DNA from: Aldehydirespirator sp965116965
GTDB taxonomy: Bacteria > Actinomycetota > Acidimicrobiia > Acidimicrobiales > Aldehydirespiratoraceae
Assembly (NCBI GenBank): GCA_965116965.1
Contig: OZ220743.1
Span: forward strand, 1,364,001 to 1,428,000
Reading direction: 5' to 3'
Length of the DNA stretch: 64,000 nucleotides
The notes under the pieces were generated by a model. It ran no database searches. It was not told the origin of the DNA and was given only the letters and a program-made list of their open reading frames with translations. The position numbers and the translations under genes were made by a program. Shown here piece after piece: positions 14,874 to 24,379 of this stretch. How positions within the stretch are numbered: position 1 is the first letter of the stretch; each line of letters begins with the position of its first letter.

Positions 14874-15893
14874 ATGAAGGTTGATTCGTTGCTGCTCGGC
14901 TCGATCACCGAGGCAGGCACCACGGCTGCCGACCTGGAGGCCGCCGGCTACTCGGGCGCATGGACCGCGGAGGGCCCCCACGACCCGTTCCTGCCGCTGG
15001 CGGCGGCTGCAGCCCAGACCAGCGAGATCGAGCTGGGCACCGCCATCGCGGTGGCGTTCGCTCGCAACCCGATGCTGCTGGCCAACATCGGCTGGGATCT
15101 GCAGACGCTGTCGCAGGGCCGGTTCGTGTTCGGCCTCGGCAGCCAGATCAAGCCCCACATCACCAAGCGCTTCTCCATGGAATGGAGCAAGCCGGCGGCC
15201 CGCATGCGCGAGATGGTGCAGGCTGTCCGCGCCATCTGGGACGCCTGGCTGCACGGCACACGCCTGCGCTTCGAGGGCGAGTTCTACCGGCACACCCTGA
15301 TGACGCCGATGTTCACGCCCCGCGCCAGCGACTTAGGCGACTTCGGGCCGCCGCCGATCTTCCTGGCGGGGGTGGGCCCGCTGATGACCGAGGTCGCCGG
15401 CGAGGTATGCGACGGGTTCTTGTGTCACCCGTTCACCACCGAGAAGTATCTGCGAGAGGTCACGCTGCCCGCGCTGGAGCGGGGCCGGGCACGAGCCGGC
15501 GCCTCGATGGACGGCTACGAGATAGCCGGACCGTCGTTCGTCGTGACCGGAGAGACCGGCGAGGAGATCGAGCGGGCCGCCGCCGCCACCCGCCAGCAGA
15601 TCGCCTTCTACGGCTCCACGCCCGCCTACCGGCCGGTGCTGGAGATCCACGGCTGGGGCGACCTCCAGATAGAGCTCAACAAGCTGTCCAAACGGGGCCA
15701 GTGGGTCGAGATGGGCACCCTCATCGACGACGAGATGCTCAACACATTCGCGGTGGTCGCGCCGCCCGAAGGGATAGCTCCCGAACTCGCCCGCCGCTAC
15801 GGCGACGTCATCAGCCGGATCTCGTTCTACGCCCCCTTCCAGGGCGACCCCGACCGCTGGCAGGCGGCAATGGCCGCCATCAAGGCCATCTGA
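14874..15893 (+). CDS. LLM-class F420-dependent oxidoreductase (TIGR03617-like)
   Basis: A 339-residue luciferase-like monooxygenase-fold protein, probably using coenzyme F420. Typical stretches are GYSGAWTAEGPHDPFLPL, ELGTAIAVAFARNP, the cofactor-side RFVFGLGSQIKPHI, MREMVQAVRAIW and FLAGVGPLMTEVAGEVCDG. The length suits the actinobacterial subfamily of uncharacterised F420 enzymes. It is divergent from the M28-like gene with about 86 bp between. The substrate is unknown. Confidence 0.9.
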   Translation: MKVDSLLLGSITEAGTTAADLEAAGYSGAWTAEGPHDPFLPLAAAAAQTSEIELGTAIAVAFARNPMLLANIGWDLQTLSQGRFVFGLGSQIKPHITKRFSMEWSKPAARMREMVQAVRAIWDAWLHGTRLRFEGEFYRHTLMTPMFTPRASDLGDFGPPPIFLAGVGPLMTEVAGEVCDGFLCHPFTTEKYLREVTLPALERGRARAGASMDGYEIAGPSFVVTGETGEEIERAAAATRQQIAFYGSTPAYRPVLEIHGWGDLQIELNKLSKRGQWVEMGTLIDDEMLNTFAVVAPPEGIAPELARRYGDVISRISFYAPFQGDPDRWQAAMAAIKAI

Positions 15894-15946
15894 GCCAAGC
15901 GCGGGCGCGGGTAAGTGCACACCCGTCGCGTCGGGGCCGGGTGTTT

Positions 15947-15993
15947 CCCGCTCTTGTTCGCTGCGCTCACGGGCCGCTCGGGCCACGGCCTCG
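15947..15993 (-). repeat. Dispersed GC-rich repeat, copy 1
   Basis: About 47 bp shared with 37028-37075, 43655-43703 and, less closely, 35048-35091. The core, read on the minus strand, is GGCCCGAGCGGCCCGTGAGC. It is intergenic here, just past the LLM gene. Confidence 0.65.
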
Positions 15994-16048
15994 CCCGTAT
16001 GGCCGGATTCGCTCGCCTACCCGCTCGGCCTCTACGCCTCTCAGCGGT

Positions 16049-17569
16049 TCAGGCTGGGAGGCTGATCCGGCTCCGGGGGCCGATCTGGGCGTAGGTCGTG
16101 TGGTCGCGCACGTATTCGGTGTTGGCGTCGCGCTCGGGCCGGTAGTCCCAGTCGGGCCCGTTGGTGCCGACAGCGGCCTGGATGGCGCGCCGGGACCGCT
16201 GGGAGGCGAGCATCCGCTCGCGGATGGCCGCGCTGTCCCAACGCTGCACGGTCTCGGCTGCAAAGGCTGAGGCCAGCTCGGCGCAGCCTGGTTCGTCAGC
16301 CAGGTTGGTGCGCTCGAGCGGGTCGGTCTCGACGTCGTAGAGCATCGGGGGATCGGAGTCGCAGTGGATGTACTTGTGGCGGCCCCGACGGATCATGAAG
16401 ATCGGATGCGACGTCAACACGGCCATGTACTCGCCGACGGTCTCGTCGAAATCGTCGCTGCCGCCGCAGGCCAGTTCCCAGAGGCTGCGCCCTGAAATCG
16501 ACGTGTCGAACTCGGGCCAGGCACCGCCGTCGGAGGCGATGTCGAGCAGGGTGGGCAGCAGGTCGAGCAGCGAGCAGGCGTTCGGAACGGTCATGCCGGG
16601 CACGATCCCGGGCCCGGCCATGATCAGCGGCACGCGGGCCGAGCGCTCGAAGAACGACATCTTGAAGAACACGCCCCGGTCGCCGAGCATGTCGCCGTGG
16701 TCGCTGGTGACGATGACCACGGTGTCGTCCAGGCGGCCTGTCTCGGCCAGCGCATCGACCAGGCGGGCGAGCCAGGAGTCGAAATAGCTGGTGGCGGCGT
16801 AGTACCCGTGGCGGGCGGCGCGGTAGTGGGCCTCCGTATAGCCGGCGGTGTCGCCTTGTGTGCCCTGGCGGATGCGCAGGGTGTGGGGGTCGACTTCCCG
16901 GTCGCGGATGGGATCGGGCAGGTCGATGTCGTCGTGGTCGTAGAGGTTCCACCACTCGGGACGGGCCTCATAGGGGTCGTGGGGATGGATGAACGACGCC
17001 ACCAGGAAGAACGGCCGGTTGTCGGCCTGGGGCCGGGCCAAGTCGTAGAGGCGGCGCACGGCTGCGAATCCGACCTCGTCGTCGTAGTCGATCTGGAAGT
17101 TGGCCAGCACCGGTCCGGCCCCGGTCACCGACTCGAAGTCGTAATACCACTTGCCGGGGTGTTGGGCGGCCGCGTCCCAGTTGGCGGCCCAGGCGAAGCC
17201 GGACGGGTAGACGTCGGTGGTGAGTCGCTCCTCGAAGCCGTGAAGCTGGTCGGGTCCGACGAGGTGCATCTTTCCCGACAGCGTGGTGCGGTAGCCGGCC
17301 AGCCTCAGGTAATGGGCCATAGTGGGAATCGAAGCCGTGTACTCGGCTCCGTTGTCGAACGCCCCGATCTCCGACGCGAGCCGCCCCGACATCATCGAGA
17401 ACCGCGACGGCGCGCACAGCGGGGAACTGCAGTAGGCGGCGTCGAAGCGGACTCCCCGCTCGGCCAGGGAATCCATGGCCGGCGTGCGCACCAGCGGGTG
17501 CCCGTACGCGCCGGTGAAATGGGGCGCCAGTTGGTCGGCCATGACAACCAGGATGTTGGGTCTGTCCAT
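16049..17569 (-). CDS. betC: Choline sulfatase
   Basis: A 506-residue type I sulfatase, which hydrolyses choline-O-sulfate to choline and sulfate. The formylglycine site is CAPSR (in SSPLCAPSRFSMMSGR) near residue 52. Metal ligands lie in VVMADQLAPH near the start and TSDHGDMLGD near residue 290. GKMHLVGPDQLHGFEERLTTD and the C-terminal WDYRPERDANTEYVRDH fit the choline-sulfatase subgroup. No betaine-synthesis gene is adjacent. The start is ATG 17569. Confidence 0.88.
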   Translation of the reverse strand: MDRPNILVVMADQLAPHFTGAYGHPLVRTPAMDSLAERGVRFDAAYCSSPLCAPSRFSMMSGRLASEIGAFDNGAEYTASIPTMAHYLRLAGYRTTLSGKMHLVGPDQLHGFEERLTTDVYPSGFAWAANWDAAAQHPGKWYYDFESVTGAGPVLANFQIDYDDEVGFAAVRRLYDLARPQADNRPFFLVASFIHPHDPYEARPEWWNLYDHDDIDLPDPIRDREVDPHTLRIRQGTQGDTAGYTEAHYRAARHGYYAATSYFDSWLARLVDALAETGRLDDTVVIVTSDHGDMLGDRGVFFKMSFFERSARVPLIMAGPGIVPGMTVPNACSLLDLLPTLLDIASDGGAWPEFDTSISGRSLWELACGGSDDFDETVGEYMAVLTSHPIFMIRRGRHKYIHCDSDPPMLYDVETDPLERTNLADEPGCAELASAFAAETVQRWDSAAIRERMLASQRSRRAIQAAVGTNGPDWDYRPERDANTEYVRDHTTYAQIGPRSRISLPA

Positions 17570-17628
17570 GGCCGGACGCTAGCGCTGGCACCGAGAGCGG
17601 GAGGGCTTTCCCACCTAGTCTTCGAGAG

Positions 17629-18216
17629 ATGCCGTCAGGTCCCAGCACGAAGCCCTCCTCGGTGGCCGGGCTGCTGCTGTTTCCCGGGGCGGGGGGCAGC
17701 GCCGACCAGCACACGCTCGTCGCTCTCGATGCCGATCTCGACGTGCCGGTGCGTCGCACGGAGTTCGACTACCGGCGCCGGGGCCGCCGCTTCCCGGACC
17801 GGGCTCCGAAGCTGATCGAGGAGGTTCGCGCCGAAGCCGAGGCCTTCGCGGCCGAGTTGGGCACCACCACCGACCGGCTCGTGCTGGGAGGGCGTTCGAT
17901 GGGGGGTCGCATGTGCTCCATGGCGGTGGCCGAGGGGCTGCCCGCGGCCGGGCTGGTGCTGCTCAGCTACCCGCTGCACCCGCCGGGCAAGCCCGAGAAG
18001 CTGCGGGTCGGGCACTTCAGCGGCATGGACCTGCCCACCCTGCTTGTGAACGGCGACCGGGATCCCTTCGGCACTCCCGAAGAGTTCGCGACCCACATCG
18101 GAGCGATCTCCGGTGAAGTCACCGTCCACTGGCTCGAGGGCCAGGGCCACAACCCCAAACCGCGGGTCGACGCCGAGATCGTGGCCGCGGTCGGCTCCTT
18201 CCTGGCCTCGCTCTGA
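17629..18216 (+). CDS. Alpha/beta hydrolase, TEX30/KANL3-like
   Basis: A 195-residue small alpha/beta hydrolase. The Ser nucleophile lies in GGRSMGGRM near residue 87, the acid in NGDRDPFG, and the His in GQGHNP. LLLFPGAGG near the N-terminus would form the oxyanion hole. The family has no assigned substrate. It ends 52 bp before prfA on the same strand and may be the first gene of the prfA run. Confidence 0.85.
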   Translation: MPSGPSTKPSSVAGLLLFPGAGGSADQHTLVALDADLDVPVRRTEFDYRRRGRRFPDRAPKLIEEVRAEAEAFAAELGTTTDRLVLGGRSMGGRMCSMAVAEGLPAAGLVLLSYPLHPPGKPEKLRVGHFSGMDLPTLLVNGDRDPFGTPEEFATHIGAISGEVTVHWLEGQGHNPKPRVDAEIVAAVGSFLASL

Positions 18217-18268
18217 TCCCCTGCGAGGCCGCCCAGAGCGCACCGGTACGGCCGGTAGTCTCGGAACC

Positions 18269-19339
18269 ATGCTGGAGCGGATAGCCGGCCTCGAGAACGA
18301 GCTGAGGGACGTGGAGATGCGCCTGGGCGACCCCGCGGTGCAGTCCGACCCGCGCCGTCTGGCCGAGTTGGGTCGCCGCCACAAGCAGCTCAGCGAGATC
18401 GTGGCCACGGGACAGCGGCTCCGCTCGGTCCAGGACGACCTCGACGAGGCTCGCCGTATGCACAGCGCGGCCGACGCAGCCGAGAGGACCGAGCTGCGAG
18501 AGATGATCGACGAGCTCGAGGCGGCTACCGAGGCTGCCACCGAGGAGCTGAGGGTTCTGCTGCTCCCGCCCGACCCCAACGAGGGCCGCAACGTGATCGT
18601 CGAGATACGCGGCGCGGCCGGCGGCGAGGAGGCCAACCTGTTCGCCCGCGACCTGTTCGGCATGTACCAGGCCTTCGCCAAGCGGCGGCGCTGGAAGCTG
18701 GAACCGCTGGCCGCTTCGCCATCGGACCTCGGGGGCTACACCGAGGTGAGCGGGCTCATCTCGGGCGATCAGGCCTGGACCCGCATGAAGCACGAGGCCG
18801 GCACCCACCGGGTGCAGCGGGTTCCGGTCACCGAGTCGCAGGGCCGGGTCCACACCTCGTCGGCAACGGTCTCGGTGCTGCCCGAGGCCGAGGAAGTCGA
18901 CGTGCAGATCGACGATGCCGACCTGCAGGTCGATGTCTTCCGCTCGTCGGGACCGGGTGGACAGTCGGTGAACACCACCGACTCGGCGGTGCGGATTACC
19001 CACCTGCCCAGCGGCCTGGTGGTGGCCATGCAGGACGAGAAGAGCCAGCTCCAGAACAAGCAGAAGGCTCTGAGGGTGCTGCGGTCGAGGCTGCTGCAGG
19101 CCGAGCAGGACCGAGCCTCCGCCGAGCAGTCGGCCATGCGCCGGGGCCAGGTGGGCGGCGGCGACCGGTCCGAGAAGATCCGCACCTACAACATGAAGGA
19201 GAACCGGGTCACCGACCATCGGATCGGGCTCACCCTCTACAAGCTCGACCGGGTGCTGGCCGGCGAGCTCGACGAGTTGAGCGACGCCCTGGTGCAGGAC
19301 GAGCAGCGGACGCTGCTGGCCGACGGCGAGAACGGCTGA
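18269..19339 (+). CDS. prfA: Peptide chain release factor 1
   Basis: The 356-residue RF1, which terminates translation at UAA and UAG. The peptidyl-tRNA hydrolysis motif GGQ is in SSGPGGQSVN; the PVT codon-recognition tripeptide is in HRVQRVPVTESQG. The N-terminal coiled coil and the C-terminal KIRTYNMKENRVTDHR are standard. The ATG at 18269 gives the family length. It is followed 17 bp later by prmC, which methylates the GGQ glutamine of this protein. Confidence 0.97.
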   Translation: MLERIAGLENELRDVEMRLGDPAVQSDPRRLAELGRRHKQLSEIVATGQRLRSVQDDLDEARRMHSAADAAERTELREMIDELEAATEAATEELRVLLLPPDPNEGRNVIVEIRGAAGGEEANLFARDLFGMYQAFAKRRRWKLEPLAASPSDLGGYTEVSGLISGDQAWTRMKHEAGTHRVQRVPVTESQGRVHTSSATVSVLPEAEEVDVQIDDADLQVDVFRSSGPGGQSVNTTDSAVRITHLPSGLVVAMQDEKSQLQNKQKALRVLRSRLLQAEQDRASAEQSAMRRGQVGGGDRSEKIRTYNMKENRVTDHRIGLTLYKLDRVLAGELDELSDALVQDEQRTLLADGENG

Positions 19340-19356
19340 GGCCGAGCGGGATACCG

Positions 19357-20253
19357 GTGGTCTCCACTGTCGATGCCGTCCGCTGGCGCAGCCTCTTCGA
19401 CGAGGCGCGGCAGCGCCTGGCCGGAACCGACGGCGTGGACTCGCCCGACATCGACGCCCGGCGCATCGTGGAGGCCGCGTCCGGGGCAGCGCCCGCGGAG
19501 TTTGACAGCGTCCTCGACGAGCCGGCCACGAAACGGGCCGCGGCTTGGTTCTTCTCGATGCTGGAACGACGGGCCGCGGGCGAGCCGTTGCAGTACGTGG
19601 TGGGCTCGTGGAGTTTCCGGTCCCTCAACTTGATGGTGGATCGCCGGGTGCTGATCCCCAGGCCCGAGACCGAAGTCGTGGCCGGCTTGGCCGTAGATGA
19701 GGCCGCGAGGCTCGCGACCGAGTCGGGCCGTGAGCGCGAGGTGATGGTTGTGGACCTGGGCACTGGCTCGGGGGCCATTGCTCTGTCAGTAGCAGTCGAG
19801 TGCCCCCAAGCGAGGGTGTTCGCCACCGACGTGTCGACTGAGGCTCTGGCCGTGGCCAGCGCGAACCTCGCGGGCATCGGCCGAGCTGCAACCCGCGTGA
19901 CGCTGCACGAGGGAGACTGGTTCGAGGCCCTTCCCGGTGCGTTGCAGGGATCTGTGGACGTCGTAGTGTCGAACCCTCCCTACATCGGCACGAGCGAGGA
20001 GCTACCGCCGGTGGTGGCCGACTGGGAGCCGGCGGTGGCGCTGTGGTCGGGTCCGACGGGCGACGAGGCAGTCCAACGAGTGGTCGGCGAGGCACCCCGA
20101 TGGCTGCGGCCTGGTGGAACCCTCGTCCTGGAGGTGGCCTCGCATCGCGCCCAGGAATCGGCTGGCCTTGCCGCGGATGCCGGATTCGCCAAGATACGGG
20201 TGGAGCAAGATGTCGCTGGCCTCGACCGTGTCGTGAAAGCGCGGCTGCCGTGA
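19357..20253 (+). CDS. prmC: Release factor glutamine methyltransferase
   Basis: A 298-residue SAM-dependent methyltransferase that modifies the Gln of the RF1/RF2 GGQ loop. The N-terminal helical domain has GEPLQYVVGSWSFRSL and VLIPRPETE; the SAM loop is DLGTGSGAIAL, and the catalytic NPPY is in VVSNPPYIG. The start is GTG 19357. It sits directly behind prfA, the usual order. Confidence 0.96.
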   Translation: MVSTVDAVRWRSLFDEARQRLAGTDGVDSPDIDARRIVEAASGAAPAEFDSVLDEPATKRAAAWFFSMLERRAAGEPLQYVVGSWSFRSLNLMVDRRVLIPRPETEVVAGLAVDEAARLATESGREREVMVVDLGTGSGAIALSVAVECPQARVFATDVSTEALAVASANLAGIGRAATRVTLHEGDWFEALPGALQGSVDVVVSNPPYIGTSEELPPVVADWEPAVALWSGPTGDEAVQRVVGEAPRWLRPGGTLVLEVASHRAQESAGLAADAGFAKIRVEQDVAGLDRVVKARLP

Positions 20254-20882
20254 GCTCTCAACGGGTGATGCCCGCCGTCAACCCCGGGGAGCGGGCGGCA
20301 GCGGTGGCGGCCGCTCTCGACGTGCTCCGGACCGGTGAGCCGGTGGGCGTGCCCACCGACACCGTGTACGGGCTCGCCGCCGACGCTGCGGACGTCGGCG
20401 CGATCGAGCAACTCTTCGAACTCAAGCAGCGCCCCGCCGACCGCAGCATCGCGGTGCTGGTCGCCGATGTGGTCGCCGCTGCATCGTTGGTGGAGCTCGA
20501 CGAGCCGGCTCGGAGGTTGGCCGAGCACTTCTGGCCCGGCCCGCTCACGATCGTGGCGGCCCGCACGGCCAGCGCGCCCCCGCACCTCGGCAAAGGCTCA
20601 ACTATCGGGGTGCGCCTGCCGGGCGACGACGCCATGCAGGCCTTCGCCGGACCGGGACCGCTTGCTGTGACCAGCGCCAACCTTCATGGCGGACCCACTC
20701 CGTCCACCGCCCAAGGTGTGGCAGAGCTGTTCCCAACCCTGGGCCTCGTCATCGACGGCGGTCCCCGCCCCGGCGCGTCGTCCACCGTGGTGGACGTGAC
20801 CGCGGCCACCCCCGTGGTGTTGCGAGAGGGTCCCATCAGCCTCGACGAGATCATCGCGGTCGCCTCCGGCCCGGAGTCCTAG
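20250..20882 (+). CDS. tsaC: Threonylcarbamoyl-AMP synthase (TsaC/Sua5 family)
   Basis: A 210-residue YrdC-domain enzyme that makes threonylcarbamoyl-AMP for the t6A37 modification of ANN-decoding tRNAs. The signature is GEPVGVPTDTVYGLAADAAD, then LKQRPADRSIAVLV, FWPGPLTIV and TSANLHGG. GTG at 20250 overlaps the prmC stop (GTGA), implying coupling; ATG at 20268 is an alternative. Its length is that of the short TsaC form, without the Sua5 extension. Confidence 0.93.
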   Translation: MSSQRVMPAVNPGERAAAVAAALDVLRTGEPVGVPTDTVYGLAADAADVGAIEQLFELKQRPADRSIAVLVADVVAAASLVELDEPARRLAEHFWPGPLTIVAARTASAPPHLGKGSTIGVRLPGDDAMQAFAGPGPLAVTSANLHGGPTPSTAQGVAELFPTLGLVIDGGPRPGASSTVVDVTAATPVVLREGPISLDEIIAVASGPES

Positions 20883-20883
20883 G

Positions 20884-21336
20884 ATGGCGGCCGTGCGGAT
20901 CGCGGTGGGGGCCGACCATGCCGGCTACGGGCTCAAGCAGGCGTTGGCCGAGCATCTGCAGGCCTCCGGCCACGATGTGACCGACTGCGGCACCCACTCC
21001 GACGACAGGGTGGACTACCCCGACTTCGGCGCCGCGGTCGGCCGGGCCGTGGCCGCAGGCGACGCCGACCTGGGCGTGTGCGTGTGCGGCAGCGGCAACG
21101 GCATCGCCATGGCCGCCAACAAGATCGCGGGCGTGCGGGCCGCGGTGGCCTACGACGTGACCTCGGCCCGCCTGGCCCGAGCCCACAACGATGCCAACGT
21201 GCTGTGCATAGGCGAGCGGCTCACCGGTGCCGAGGTCGCCCGCGAGGCGCTCGACGCGTGGCTGGCTGCTGGATTCGACGGTGGCCGCCACCAAGCACGC
21301 ATCGCCAAGCTTGACGCCCTCGGCAACTCTGGCTGA
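20884..21336 (+). CDS. rpiB: Ribose-5-phosphate isomerase B
   Basis: A 150-residue RpiB/LacAB-type isomerase that interconverts ribulose-5-phosphate and ribose-5-phosphate. Motifs are GADHAGYGLKQAL, DYPDFGAAV, the anion-binding CGSGNGIAMAANK and ARAHNDANVLCIG. The catalytic base Cys is present in VCVCGSG. It begins one base after the tsaC stop, in the order prfA-prmC-tsaC-rpiB-glyA found in many actinobacteria. GTG 20893 is an alternative start. Confidence 0.94.
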   Translation: MAAVRIAVGADHAGYGLKQALAEHLQASGHDVTDCGTHSDDRVDYPDFGAAVGRAVAAGDADLGVCVCGSGNGIAMAANKIAGVRAAVAYDVTSARLARAHNDANVLCIGERLTGAEVAREALDAWLAAGFDGGRHQARIAKLDALGNSG

Positions 21337-21437
21337 TCTTCAGGACAGCAGCGACGCCGCTTGCCCCCTGAGCCTCGCTACCGTGCGGCCAGGCATTCCG
21401 ACCGCTGCGTCCCCGCCGAAGGAGAATCGAGGAACCA

Positions 21438-22694
21438 ATGCCCTGGCCCACCGCTGACGAGGCCGTCTTCGACCTGATGCGTCAGGAGGTGCACCGCCAG
21501 AACACCACCATCCAACTCATCGCCTCGGAGAACTTCGCCAGCCCGGCGGTGATGGCCGCCACCGGCTCGGTGTTCACCAACAAGTACAGCGAGGGCTATC
21601 CCGGCCGGCGCTACTACGGCGGCAACATGGTGGTCGACGAGGTCGAGGACCTGGCCCGCCGCCGCGCGTGCGAGCTGTTCGGGGCCGACCACGCCAACGT
21701 GCAGCCCCACGCCGGCGCCATCGCAAACATGGGCGCCTACCAGGCGTTGCTGGGGCCCGGCGACACCGTGCTGGGAATGAGTCTCGACCACGGCGGGCAC
21801 CTCACCCACGGGTCCCCGGTGAACTTCTCGGGCCTGCAGTACCGGTTCGTGTCCTACGGGGTCACCGCCAGCGACGAGCGCATCGACATGGACCAGTTGC
21901 GCGATCTCGCCCTGGCCGAGCGGCCCAAGCTGATCGTGGCCGGAGCCACCGCCTACCCGCGCCTGATCCAGCCGGAGCCACTGCGGGAGATCGCCGACGA
22001 GTCGGGAGCCCTGCTGATGTTCGACGCGGCCCACATCGCGGGGCTGATCGCGGGCGGCGTGCACCCCAATCCGACCCAGTTCGCGGATGTGGTGACCTTC
22101 ACCACCCACAAGACGCTGCGCGGCCCCCGGGGCGGCGCCATCGTGTGCCGGTCCGAGTACGCGCCGGCGGTGGACAAGGCCATGTTCCCGGGCATCCAGG
22201 GCGGGCCGCTCGACCACGCGGTGGCAGCCAAGGCTGTGGCGTTCGCCGAGGCGGCCACCGACGAGTTCGCCGACTACGCGGCCCGCATCGTGGAGAACTC
22301 CAGGGCGCTGGCCTCTGCTCTGGCCGGACACGGCTTCCGGCTCGTGTCGGGCGGGACCGACAACCATCTGATGCTGGTGGACTTGCGCACCTTCGACCCG
22401 GACCTGACCGGCAAGGAGGCCCAGGCCACCCTCGACGCCGCCGGGATCAGCCTCAACAAGAACACCGTGCCCGACGACCCCCGCTCGCCGTTCGTCACCT
22501 CCGGCGTGCGCATCGGCACGCCCGCGGTCACCACCCAGGGCATGGACACCGACGACATGGCGACCATCGCCGACCTGATCTCCAGGGCGCTTCGCAACCG
22601 CACCGACGAGGCCGCAGTGGCCGCGGTGAGGGCCGACGCTGAGGCACTGTGCACAGCCAAGCCCCCCTACCCCGGACTCGACACCGAGGACTAG
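21438..22694 (+). CDS. glyA: Serine hydroxymethyltransferase
   Basis: A 418-residue PLP enzyme converting serine and tetrahydrofolate to glycine and methylene-tetrahydrofolate. The PLP lysine is in VTFTTHKTLRGPRGG. Other motifs are LIASENFASPAV, EGYPGRRYYGG, and MFDAAHIAGLIAGG. A GAGG ribosome binding site lies 5 bases before ATG 21438. The gene ends at a strong two-sided hairpin (22707-22757) facing the MFS gene. Confidence 0.97.
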   Translation: MPWPTADEAVFDLMRQEVHRQNTTIQLIASENFASPAVMAATGSVFTNKYSEGYPGRRYYGGNMVVDEVEDLARRRACELFGADHANVQPHAGAIANMGAYQALLGPGDTVLGMSLDHGGHLTHGSPVNFSGLQYRFVSYGVTASDERIDMDQLRDLALAERPKLIVAGATAYPRLIQPEPLREIADESGALLMFDAAHIAGLIAGGVHPNPTQFADVVTFTTHKTLRGPRGGAIVCRSEYAPAVDKAMFPGIQGGPLDHAVAAKAVAFAEAATDEFADYAARIVENSRALASALAGHGFRLVSGGTDNHLMLVDLRTFDPDLTGKEAQATLDAAGISLNKNTVPDDPRSPFVTSGVRIGTPAVTTQGMDTDDMATIADLISRALRNRTDEAAVAAVRADAEALCTAKPPYPGLDTED

Positions 22695-22706
22695 CCGGCC
22701 GCTGCC

Positions 22707-22757
22707 CGTTCTGTGTGCAGACTTGCCGCCTGGGGCGGCTTCGTTGCGCACAGAACG
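22707..22757. terminator. Bidirectional hairpin between glyA and the MFS gene
   Basis: Long stem: CGTTCTGTGTGC (22707-22718) pairs with GCGCACAGAACG (22746-22757) with one mismatch, and an inner GCCGCC/GGCGGC stem closes a small loop. It lies between convergent genes and has no good U-tract. Confidence 0.7.
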
Positions 22758-22764
22758 CGTGGGG

Positions 22765-24351
22765 CTACCGGTCTTCGGGGTTGAGGTCCTCGAGTTCCTG
22801 GCCGGCGGTCTCCGGGTACTTCCACACCACTAGGGCGGCAACCGCCAGCGGACCGATTGCCAGCAGGGCCAGCGCGGGCCCCAGCCGCCCGTCGAGAGCG
22901 TCGGACAGCCACCCGGCCACAAGGAGGCCCAGGGCACTGCCGGCCACGCCGACAGTGACTATCAGGCCGTTGGCCCGGCCCCGCCGGTAGGTGCCGAACA
23001 GCTCCGGCCCGTAGACGGCCAGTGCAGGCACGGCCACCGCGCCCAGCACCCCTCCGGCCAGGGTAAGCGCCCACAGGGCGGCGCCGTCGGTGAAATAGGC
23101 CCAGGCGACGAACACCGCGCCCGCCACCAGGCCGGCCGCGCCGACGGGACGGCGACCCCGGCGGTCGGCCAGATAGCCGCCCGCGAGGACGCCGATGCCG
23201 ATGGGAGTATTGGTGACCACGGTGAACAGGGAGATGGCGGCGGCGGAGAACTCCCGCTCGTCCTTGAGGAAGTCGTTGCGCAGCCCCGAAGCGGGGGCGG
23301 CGAACATGGCGATCAGGAACGCCGAGGCCGCCAGCAGCGCCAGCCGCCTGCGGCGACGTTCGGCGGCTTCGGCGTCGGAGGGGGTGCCGGCCGCACCATC
23401 GTCGATGGGCTTGAACCCGCCGCCGGCCATCTCGAAGCGGCGGCTCTCGGGCAGGCGCCGGCCCACCCAGGCCATGACGGCAATGCCGGCCAACGGCACT
23501 ACGTACACCGCACGCCATGCCGATATGTGCAGGTCGGCCACCGGCAGCACCCATACCGCCATCCCGGAGCCGAGTCCGGCGCACAGCACCAGCACCGACA
23601 TCGCCCACGCCCGCGACCGGGCCGGCGTCTCCTCGGCGGCCAGGATCACGATGAGGATCCCGAGGGCGGTGGACAGGCCCCGGGCCAGCAGCTGCGTGGC
23701 TCCCAGGAACCACAGTCCCGGTGACAGGGCCCCCACCGCGGTGACCACGCAGCTGGCGACCCCGGCCGCCAGCAGCAAGCGTCTCCGGCCGTGGCGGTCG
23801 GCCAGAGCCACACCGCCCAGCGCGACCAGCACGCCGACCCGGACCACGGCCAGCACGATGCTCTGGGCGGTGTTCCCGTGGCCGAACTCGTCGGCCGCGA
23901 ACGTGAGGGTCTGGGACAAGACGGTGCCCAGGTAGCCGTCCAGCACCTGGACGGTGCACAACAGGCCCAGAACCGTCGAGGTTCGGGCGTCGATCCGGTC
24001 GGGGGGCGCCCACCAGTAGCCGTAGACGTCCCTGCGGTGCCTCAGCGCGTGCCTCACCGGGAAATGGAACAGCCAGGCCCACACGGGAACCGCGAGCCGG
24101 TAGGTGGTGGTCTCGACCAGTTCCCAAACCGCGTCGCCGGGGTCGGTTTCTCCGGGGTCGGTCTCTCCGGCGTCGGCCTGTTGTTGCGACAGCCGCCGCT
24201 CGTAGTGTCGGAAAGGACCGCCTACGGCCTCGTAGCGGTCGTCGCCCGCAGGCCGCTCGGCCACGATGTCGTCGCGGGGCTCCAGCCGCGTGGCCCACTC
24301 ACGCTTCATCTCGGCCGCGCTGCCGCGTCGAACGATGCGCAAGACGGTCAT
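22765..24351 (-). CDS. Major facilitator superfamily transporter with N-terminal cytoplasmic extension
   Basis: A 528-residue MFS permease with about 12 membrane helices. Family motifs are DRHGRRRLLLAAG and DRRGRRPVG (loop 2-3 and 8-9) and RLPESRRFE, of the sugar/metabolite group. The first 130 or so residues form a cytoplasmic extension with a DPGETDPGD-like duplication, which is longer than usual. The ATG at 24351 was chosen; murA starts 29 bp away on the other strand, so the two promoters must overlap. The cargo is unknown. Confidence 0.88.
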   Translation of the reverse strand: MTVLRIVRRGSAAEMKREWATRLEPRDDIVAERPAGDDRYEAVGGPFRHYERRLSQQQADAGETDPGETDPGDAVWELVETTTYRLAVPVWAWLFHFPVRHALRHRRDVYGYWWAPPDRIDARTSTVLGLLCTVQVLDGYLGTVLSQTLTFAADEFGHGNTAQSIVLAVVRVGVLVALGGVALADRHGRRRLLLAAGVASCVVTAVGALSPGLWFLGATQLLARGLSTALGILIVILAAEETPARSRAWAMSVLVLCAGLGSGMAVWVLPVADLHISAWRAVYVVPLAGIAVMAWVGRRLPESRRFEMAGGGFKPIDDGAAGTPSDAEAAERRRRRLALLAASAFLIAMFAAPASGLRNDFLKDEREFSAAAISLFTVVTNTPIGIGVLAGGYLADRRGRRPVGAAGLVAGAVFVAWAYFTDGAALWALTLAGGVLGAVAVPALAVYGPELFGTYRRGRANGLIVTVGVAGSALGLLVAGWLSDALDGRLGPALALLAIGPLAVAALVVWKYPETAGQELEDLNPEDR

Positions 24352-24379
24352 CGAGCCTCGGCGGTCATAGGCTTCGAGG

